Source: an uncultured Oscillospiraceae bacterium
Lineage (GTDB): Bacteria; Bacillota; Clostridia; Oscillospirales; Ruminococcaceae
DNA length: 64,000 nucleotides
NCBI GenBank assembly: GCA_910579125.1
Contig: CAJTTH010000003.1
Location: forward strand, 1 to 64,000
Direction of reading: 5' to 3'
Numbering within the stretch: position 1 is the first letter of the stretch; each line of letters opens with the position of its first letter. The translations under genes were made by a program, and so were the position numbers. Shown here one piece after another: positions 59,073 to 64,000 of the stretch. The notes under the pieces were generated by a model. The model saw only the letters and a program-made list of their open reading frames with translations. It was not told the DNA's origin and made no database searches.

Positions 59073-59629
59073 AGAGAATATCCCTCCTTTTCCAGATATT
59101 CTTTCAGCCGCCTGCGGGTGCGGTTGAGCATTACGGAAACGGAGTTTTTCCGCATTCCGAAACGCTCTGCTATCTCGGATATCTCGCAGCAGTACCAATA
59201 CCGAAGTACGAATATCTTGCGGTTTTCAAACGGTAATCCCTCCAGAAAATCGTTTATCTTCTCAATAATTTCCCTGTTTTCGTATGTACGCTCAACGTCG
59301 GTGTTGTCGGAAACCATGTCAGCAAGTTCCTCTATCGCTTTTTCGATAACACCGCCGCCGCGTTTTTGAGCGCGCTTCGCTTTAAGCATGTCTATCGCGG
59401 TGTGCTTAACTATTGAGGACACGAACGCGCCGAAAAATTTCGGACGCTCGGGGGGAATAAGGTTCCACACTTTAAAGTACGAGTCAATAAGGCAGTCCGC
59501 CGCGTCCTCACGGTCGTTAAGAATATTCTCGGCGATCATACGGCAGCGTTTCCCGTGCTTTTTTTCGGTCTCCCTGAGCGCCGTCTCGTCACGTTCCAAA
59601 TAGAGCCTGACAATTTCACAATCGTCCAT
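59069..59629 (-). CDS. ECF-type RNA polymerase sigma factor
   Basis: 186 residues; GAGGGAG before ATG 59629. Region 2 contains ENILNDREDAADCLIDSYFKVW and region 4 PFENRKIFVLRYWYCCEISEIAERFGMRKNSVSVMLNRTRRRLKEYL; no region 1 or 3, as usual for ECF factors. It is coupled to a membrane protein with anti-sigma layout and is preceded by a promoter of ECF style, so autoregulation is likely. The trigger is unknown; a FemAB-type wall enzyme downstream hints at envelope stress. Confidence 0.88.
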   Translation of the reverse strand: MDDCEIVRLYLERDETALRETEKKHGKRCRMIAENILNDREDAADCLIDSYFKVWNLIPPERPKFFGAFVSSIVKHTAIDMLKAKRAQKRGGGVIEKAIEELADMVSDNTDVERTYENREIIEKINDFLEGLPFENRKIFVLRYWYCCEISEIAERFGMRKNSVSVMLNRTRRRLKEYLEKEGYSL

Positions 59630-59649
59630 ATTCTCCCTCCTCTATAAAC

Positions 59650-59678
59650 TATGTCGTATTTTTTTGCGGGAAATTACA
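59650..59678 (-). promoter_or_regulatory. candidate ECF-type (autoregulated) promoter
   Basis: On the minus strand TGTAAT (59678-59673), 16 bases, then CGACATA (59656-59650). The TGTAA...CGAC pattern resembles promoters read by ECF factors rather than sigma-A, and lies about 20-45 bases before the sigma gene. Confidence 0.4.
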
Positions 59679-59696
59679 CCCGATTTAAAAAAATTC

Positions 59697-59739
59697 AAAA
59701 AAAATTTTCCGCCGCGATACTTATATTGTATCATGGCGG
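59697..59739 (-). terminator. candidate terminator upstream of tex 3-prime end
   Basis: CCGCC and GATAC on one arm pair with GTATC and GGCGG on the other around AATATAA; on the minus strand a TTTTTTTT run follows. It lies 30 bases past the tex stop. Confidence 0.65.
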
Positions 59740-59768
59740 AATTTCATGTTTGTTTTTACTTAAAAAAA

Positions 59769-61946
59769 TTACGATTTTCTTATTTTTTTATCGCTGCCCT
59801 TATTCGGGTCTTTCATTGTGAGCGAAATTCTGCCGCGCTTTACATCAATGTCCAGAACCCAAACCTTGACAACGTCGCCGACCTTGACTACCTCCAAAGG
59901 GTGCTTTATAAATTTATTGCATATCTGCGAAATATGCACCAGTCCGTCCTCGTGAACACCGATATCGACGAACGCGCCGAAATCGATAACGTTGCGTATC
60001 GTTCCCATAAGCTCCATACCGGGCTTTAAGTCCTTGATCTCCATAACGTCGCCGCTGCGCATAAGGGGCGGCGGCAGCTCATCGCGCGGGTCGCGTCCCG
60101 GCTTTTCAAGCTCCTTGACGATATCGGAGAGCGTGGGCATTCCCGCGCCCGTTTCCTCGGCGATTTTCTTCAAGCCGACCGACTTTACCTTTTCGCGTAC
60201 CATTTCGGCTTTTCCGAGCTCCTCGGAGGTTATCCCGCACTTTTCGAGAAGCGTTTTTGCCGTGTCGTAGGACTCGGGGTGTATGCCAGTGTTGTCGAGC
60301 GGATTTTTACCGCCCGGAACTCTAAGAAATCCCGCGCACTGCTCGTATGCTTTCGCACCGAGCTTCTTGACCTTAAGCAGCTGCTTTCTGTCGGTGAACG
60401 CGCCGTTTTCCTCGCGGTATGCCACTATATTCTTGGCAACGGCGGCGTTTATCCCCGAAATGTACGACAACAGCGAATACGACGCGGTGTTCAGATCAAC
60501 ACCGACGGAGTTTACGCAGTCCTCGACAACGCCCTTAAGCGCCTCGTCCATACGCGCCTTGGGCATATCGTGCTGATACTGCCCCACGCCGATAGCCTTG
60601 GGGTCAATCTTGACAAGCTCCGCGAGAGGATCCTGCAAGCGCCTCGCAATAGAAACCGCCGAGCGCAGCGAAACATCGTAGTCGGGGAACTCCTCGGCAG
60701 CGAGCTTTGACGCGGAATACACCGACGCTCCCGCCTCGGAAACGACCATATACGAAACCTTTTCGGTTATGGTTTTCAGCAGATCTGCGGTGAACTGCTC
60801 CGTTTCGCGGGAAGCCGTGCCGTTGCCTATCGCTATCGTGGAAACGTGGTGCTTTTCGATCATATTTTTTATAACGCGCTTTGCCGTTTCCAGCTCATTC
60901 TTGGAGCGCGTGAGGTAGACTATCGTAGTATCGAGAACCTTTCCCGTACTGTCGACCACCGCGCATTTGCAGCCGTGAGCGTATCCCGGGTCAAGACCGA
61001 GCGTTACCGTGTTCTTGACGGGCGGCGCCATAATAAGCTGTCGGAGATTTGACGCGAACACCTTTATCGCACCCTCCTGCGCCTCCGCCGACAATTCGGC
61101 GCGTACTTCCCTCTCGATCGACGGGAAAATAAGGCGCTTGTAGCTGTCCTCGCAAGCCGCACGGACGTATTCTGCGCACTTGCTGTTGTTCTTGACGTAC
61201 TCGTAGGTGCACATTCCCTCTCCAACGCCCTCGGGAACGTCTATCGCGACCTTGAGCTGCTCCTCTTTCTCTCCCCTGTCAAGCGCGAGAACGCGATGTC
61301 CAGCAATCTTATTCACAGGCTCAGCGTACTCAAAATAGTTCTTGTACACCTCGTTGGAGTCCTCGGCGGCTGCCTTGGAGCTTATCGTGCCCTCTTTAAA
61401 AAACGCTTCTCTTAAACGCTTGCGTAGCTCCGCATTGTCGGAGATGTCCTCGGCAATTATATCCATTGCGCCTTGTAACGCATCCTCGGAGGTCGCCACG
61501 CCCTTTTCCTCGCTGACATAAGCGACGGCTTCGGCAATGGGGTCGGTTTTTCTGTCCTGAGCGATAAGCAGCTCCGCGAGCGGCTCAAGCCCCTTCTCAC
61601 GCGCAACGGACGCGCGTGTCTTACGCTTGGGCTTAAACGGGCGGTAAATATCCTCGACCTCTACAAGCGTCATTGCGCTCTCGATTGCTTTGGCGATATC
61701 GTCCGTCATCTTCTCCTGTTCGGTTATCGAAGAGATTATCTCCTCCTTGCGCTTTTCGAGATTGCGCAGATATGTAAGCCTGTCCGAAAGCTCGCGCAGC
61801 ACGGTGTCGTCAAGCGAACCCGTCTGCTCCTTTCTGTAACGCGCTATAAACGGAATCGTTTTGTCGTCGTCTATTAGCGCTATCGTGTTGTCAACTTGCT
61901 CGCGGCGGAGCTTAAATTCATCTGCCAGAATTTGGTTAATATCCAT
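59769..61946 (-). CDS. tex: Tex-family RNA-binding transcription accessory protein
   Basis: 725 residues. The full Tex layout is visible: N-terminal helical Tex_N (FIARYRKEQTGSLDDTVLREL and PFKPKRKTRASVAREKGLEPLA), the YqgF/RNase H-like domain (TLGLDPGYAHGCKCAVVD), the helix-hairpin-helix region (SYISGINAAVAKNIVAYREENG), and a C-terminal S1 domain (MELMGTIRNVIDFGAFVDIGVHEDGLVHISQI). Tex binds RNA and acts on stalled RNA polymerase in other species. It is monocistronic with its own promoter. Confidence 0.95.
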   Translation of the reverse strand: MDINQILADEFKLRREQVDNTIALIDDDKTIPFIARYRKEQTGSLDDTVLRELSDRLTYLRNLEKRKEEIISSITEQEKMTDDIAKAIESAMTLVEVEDIYRPFKPKRKTRASVAREKGLEPLAELLIAQDRKTDPIAEAVAYVSEEKGVATSEDALQGAMDIIAEDISDNAELRKRLREAFFKEGTISSKAAAEDSNEVYKNYFEYAEPVNKIAGHRVLALDRGEKEEQLKVAIDVPEGVGEGMCTYEYVKNNSKCAEYVRAACEDSYKRLIFPSIEREVRAELSAEAQEGAIKVFASNLRQLIMAPPVKNTVTLGLDPGYAHGCKCAVVDSTGKVLDTTIVYLTRSKNELETAKRVIKNMIEKHHVSTIAIGNGTASRETEQFTADLLKTITEKVSYMVVSEAGASVYSASKLAAEEFPDYDVSLRSAVSIARRLQDPLAELVKIDPKAIGVGQYQHDMPKARMDEALKGVVEDCVNSVGVDLNTASYSLLSYISGINAAVAKNIVAYREENGAFTDRKQLLKVKKLGAKAYEQCAGFLRVPGGKNPLDNTGIHPESYDTAKTLLEKCGITSEELGKAEMVREKVKSVGLKKIAEETGAGMPTLSDIVKELEKPGRDPRDELPPPLMRSGDVMEIKDLKPGMELMGTIRNVIDFGAFVDIGVHEDGLVHISQICNKFIKHPLEVVKVGDVVKVWVLDIDVKRGRISLTMKDPNKGSDKKIRKS

Positions 61947-61979
61947 TTTATTCTCCTGTTTTAAAAATATTGCCTTAAT

Positions 61980-62008
61980 ATTATAGCATATTTTTCCGAA
62001 AAATTCAA
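61980..62008 (-). promoter_or_regulatory. promoter of tex
   Basis: TTGAAT (62008-62003) and TATAAT (61985-61980) on the minus strand, 17 bases apart. Confidence 0.7.
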
Positions 62009-62017
62009 GTCGTGTAC

Positions 62018-62046
62018 TTGTCTTTTTTAGCGTAATGTGTTATAAT
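62018..62046 (+). promoter_or_regulatory. promoter of the transporter-deformylase operon
   Basis: TTGTCT (62018-62023) and TATAAT (62041-62046), 17 bases apart, directly back-to-back with the tex promoter. Confidence 0.7.
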
Positions 62047-62088
62047 AAAGTTACATACGTTAAATAAGCTCCCAAAAAAGAGGTTTTT

Positions 62089-62754
62089 ATGGATACAAAA
62101 ACAACCATTAAACGGATAGGTTCGCAGCTGGTGAACGGCGTTATCGGCGGTATGCTGATCGGCATAGGCGGCTGCGTAAGCCTTTCCTGCGACAATAAAT
62201 ACATAGGCTCACTGCTGTTTTCGCTGGGGCTGTTCGCGATAGTTCAGTTCGGGTTCGGACTGTATACGGGCAAGGTCGGGTATATTCCGCTGCGAAAGCC
62301 GCCGTATCTGCTCGAGTGCCTGTTCACGCTTATCGGCAATGCCTTGGGAACGTTCATTGACGCGTTTCTCTTGCGGCAGACAAGGGTGTTTTCCGCGCTA
62401 AATGAGAAAGCGCTGACGAGCGTGGAAACGAAACTCGGCGACGAGTATCTGAGCGCGTTTATTCTGGCGGTTTTCTGCGGACTGCTAATGTTCCTTGCGG
62501 TCGATAACGCAAGAGTTTCGCGAGCCGAAGGCGGACATATCGAAAAGACGGTCGGCGTGATTTTCTGCGTAATGGTGTTTATCCTCTGCGGATTTAACCA
62601 CTGTATCGCGGATATGTTCTATCTGTTCCTCACGGGCAGAATAATCGACGCGGGAATTTATCTGCCGTTGGTAATTGTTGGAAACAGCATCGGCGGAATG
62701 CTCCTGCCGCTGCTGAAAATGCTCACCGACAAGCCGTTCGAGAGGGAGAAGTGA
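62089..62754 (+). CDS. formate/nitrite transporter family protein
   Basis: 221 residues with six hydrophobic segments (about 14-34, 40-60, 75-100, 120-140, 155-178, 188-210). The start QLVNGVIGGMLIGIGGCVSLSC and the later ILCGFNHCIADMFYLFL and LVIVGNSIGGMLLPLL are the FNT pattern, in which the half-helices break at G/N motifs. The central pore His of FNT channels is in GFNHCIADM. FNT proteins move formate, nitrite, lactate or hydrosulfide. Its length is a little short of the family average. A deformylase gene follows by one base. Confidence 0.82.
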   Translation: MDTKTTIKRIGSQLVNGVIGGMLIGIGGCVSLSCDNKYIGSLLFSLGLFAIVQFGFGLYTGKVGYIPLRKPPYLLECLFTLIGNALGTFIDAFLLRQTRVFSALNEKALTSVETKLGDEYLSAFILAVFCGLLMFLAVDNARVSRAEGGHIEKTVGVIFCVMVFILCGFNHCIADMFYLFLTGRIIDAGIYLPLVIVGNSIGGMLLPLLKMLTDKPFEREK

Positions 62755-62755
62755 T

Positions 62756-63169
62756 ATGGTAAAAGAGCTTATTCACGACCCGATATTTTTAGCACAGAAG
62801 TCCGAGCCCGCCGACGAAAACGACAGACAAACCGCACAGGATCTCCTCGACACGATAACCGCGCACAAGGACGAGTGTGTGGGAATGGCGGCGAATATGA
62901 TCGGCGTTAAAAAACGCGTTATCGTGTTCGACGAGAGCGGAACATTCCGCGTGATGTTCAATCCCGAGATAATCGGAAAATCCGAGCCGTACAAAACCGA
63001 AGAGGGCTGCCTTTCGCTGCTCGGAGCGCCGCGCCCGACAACACGCTTCAAGAAAATAAAGGTACGATTTCAGAACGATGATTTTCAGACGCGGATAAAG
63101 ACGTTCACGGGCTTTACCGCACAGATAATCCAGCATGAGATCGATCATTGCGGCGGCGTACTGATATAA
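62756..63169 (+). CDS. def: peptide deformylase
   Basis: 137 residues. Motif 2 is EEGCLSL with the metal Cys and motif 3 is QHEIDHCGGVL with HEIDH, so the catalytic centre is intact. Motif 1 reads VGMAANMIGV, with Met instead of the usual Gln that binds the substrate carbonyl; this variant recurs in a short clostridial deformylase subfamily. It removes formyl groups from nascent proteins; the formate so released could be a reason for linkage to a formate-type transporter. At 137 residues it is a short form. Confidence 0.9.
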   Translation: MVKELIHDPIFLAQKSEPADENDRQTAQDLLDTITAHKDECVGMAANMIGVKKRVIVFDESGTFRVMFNPEIIGKSEPYKTEEGCLSLLGAPRPTTRFKKIKVRFQNDDFQTRIKTFTGFTAQIIQHEIDHCGGVLI

Positions 63170-63172
63170 ATA

Positions 63173-63199
63173 GACGGCAGCTTTCCGACTGCCGTTTAT
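63173..63199 (+). terminator. terminator of the transporter-deformylase operon
   Basis: GACGGCAG, a CTTTCCGA loop and CTGCCGTTTATT. Confidence 0.7.
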
Positions 63200-63437
63200 T
63201 TATTCAATAACCACAAGTTCAAAAGGATAAGAAACGCCGTCAAGCCGCTGCTTTTCCTCGTCGCTCATTATGCTTGTATGTACGGTCAGCGACTTCTTGG
63301 AGCGCGAACGTTATACGCAGCGCGAACCTCCTCATCGGTGTGAAAATTTACTTTTCCGCAAAACGGACACTTGTAGCCGGCAAGCTCTATCTTCTTTCGA
63401 CAGCCTTTTCAGCGCAGCTTCATATTTACCTTGCTTT
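63200..63437 (-). pseudogene. zinc-ribbon protein remnant with frameshifts
   Basis: The minus strand can be read as one protein only across two frameshifts: GKYEAALKRLSK, then IELAGYKCPFCGKVNFHTDE and EVRAAYNVRAPRS, then KKSLTVHTSIMSDEEKQRLD and the end VSYPFELVVIE at TAA 63202-63200. The pieces join without gap or overlap, and a CPFC pair suggests a former zinc ribbon. No intact start is seen. I do not know the family. It is most likely a recently inactivated gene at the end of the redox gene group to its right. Confidence 0.5.
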
Positions 63438-63439
63438 TG

Positions 63440-63904
63440 TCAGACGGGCGGGTTTTCCCTGATGAACTCCTCCAGCAAATTCGCCGCGTAACGGCACAAT
63501 TCGGGGCAAGGGCGCTTTTTGTAGTATTCGGGAGTGCGTGGTTCGGGTGTTGCGGACTCCTCCGCTTTCTCAAGACCAAGCAGCTCACGGCAGATTAAAC
63601 TGCCGTTATCCGCTCTGAATTTCGCAGCGAGCGCGCGTATTTTCTCGTAAAGCTCCTTTTTCGCGGTAAGGTTTTTCGGCTCGGAGTAGCCGTAAAGCCA
63701 ACTCAGCACCATGACCACTCCCGAGAATGTTCCGCAGACCTCGCGCAATCTGCCCATTCCCCCGCCGAAACCGCATGAAAGCCTGGCAGCCGTATCTGCG
63801 TCAAGTCCGAGTTCATCCGCGAACGCGACTGCTATCGCCTGCGTACAGTTATAGCCCGCAAGAAAGTTATTGTACGCAGCGTCGCCCCTTGTCATTCCGC
63901 TCAT
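63440..63904 (-). CDS. C_GCAxxG_C_C family putative redox protein
   Basis: 154 residues from ATG 63904 (GGAG eight bases upstream). The family motif is spread over GYNCTQAIAVAFADELGLD, LSCGFGGGMGRLREVCGTFSG, and a C-terminal CPELC, i.e. the C...GCGG...C...C pattern named for the family. Members are found in anaerobes next to redox or metal genes and may hold a metal or disulfide. It overlaps the partial gene to its right by ATGA. Confidence 0.85.
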   Translation of the reverse strand: MSGMTRGDAAYNNFLAGYNCTQAIAVAFADELGLDADTAARLSCGFGGGMGRLREVCGTFSGVVMVLSWLYGYSEPKNLTAKKELYEKIRALAAKFRADNGSLICRELLGLEKAEESATPEPRTPEYYKKRPCPELCRYAANLLEEFIRENPPV

Positions 63905-64000
63905 TTGCAGAACTCCTCGACAGCGTCCGCGATCGGGTCTGCCGCTGTCGTTTCGGTTAACTCGAGCATACCGCCGTCGACCAGTTTCGCGACTTCGGGG
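63901..64000 (-). CDS. C-terminal end of an unidentified protein (cut by window edge)
   Basis: The last 32 codons of a minus-strand gene are in the window, ending at TGA 63903-63901, with an ATGA overlap into the C_GCAxxG_C_C gene. The visible end has LVDGGMLELTETTAADPIA and then VEEFCK. Too little for identification. Confidence 0.55.
   Translation of the reverse strand, partial: PEVAKLVDGGMLELTETTAADPIADAVEEFCK

Overview
The window reads as a chromosomal stretch from an anaerobic, endospore-forming member of the Clostridia, most like the Ruminococcaceae/Oscillospirales gut group. Evidence: spore genes (sigK with a hydrophobic pro-region, spoIVA next to a sipL-type DUF3794-LysM gene, a SASP), oxygen-sensitive metabolism (class III NrdD/NrdG, rubrerythrin, Na+-pumping decarboxylase subunits, many radical SAM proteins), a dockerin and a cohesin-like domain, and Gram-positive promoters of the TTGACA-17-TATAAT type before most transcription units. 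I saw no tRNA, rRNA, CRISPR array, insertion sequence or prophage.

Layout. 1-0.7 kb: a chemotaxis-receptor remnant. 0.7-7 kb: a two-gene surface cassette, a very large secreted M60-type metallopeptidase with an N-terminal dockerin followed by a membrane-anchored protein with a cohesin-like domain and a FIVAR repeat; this is the most distinctive system here. 7-14 kb: sigK, a GNAT acetyltransferase, a peptide-binding lipoprotein, and nrdD-nrdG under tandem NrdR-box-like sites. 14-21.6 kb: a long minus-strand operon (tepA-like protease, a 45-residue protein, uppP, ftsK/spoIIIE, B12-binding radical SAM and its DUF2344 partner). 21.8-25 kb: sipL-spoIVA behind a sigma-E-like promoter, then a PerR-like regulator. 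25-33.3 kb: putP, SASP, rubrerythrin, a broken pilin, an XRE regulator, a PyrB fused to a PyrI-type zinc domain, a SIMPL protein and the beta and gamma subunits of a sodium pump. 33.4-42.5 kb: DUF5711-CvpA-ClpE-like-SDR operon, then ecfAA-ecfT-truA with a fused EcfA pair and a TruA-DUF3781 fusion.

42.5-46.9 kb is a run of small accessory genes (methyltransferase, DUF4375, a NUDIX protein with an unknown C-terminal domain, an MBL hydrolase, a CxxC-tailed protein and a WapI-like immunity protein with a shifted start). 46.8-51.3 kb is the ruvC-ruvA-...-ruvB operon with a TPR protein and a phosphatase inserted. 51.4-52.4 kb is a decayed sugar ABC transporter locus. 52.5-64 kb: lone trpB, a pair of unknown coiled-coil-type proteins, a membrane-anchored GH44 glycanase, a frameshifted FemAB-type transferase, an ECF sigma/anti-sigma pair, tex, a formate/nitrite-type transporter, a deformylase and redox proteins.

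Several genes are broken by single-base events (FemAB-type, WapI-like, membrane-protein paralogue, zinc-ribbon remnant, lipoprotein). This could be true decay or consensus errors; read-level checks would separate these. All functional calls are from motif recognition by eye, not from searches.
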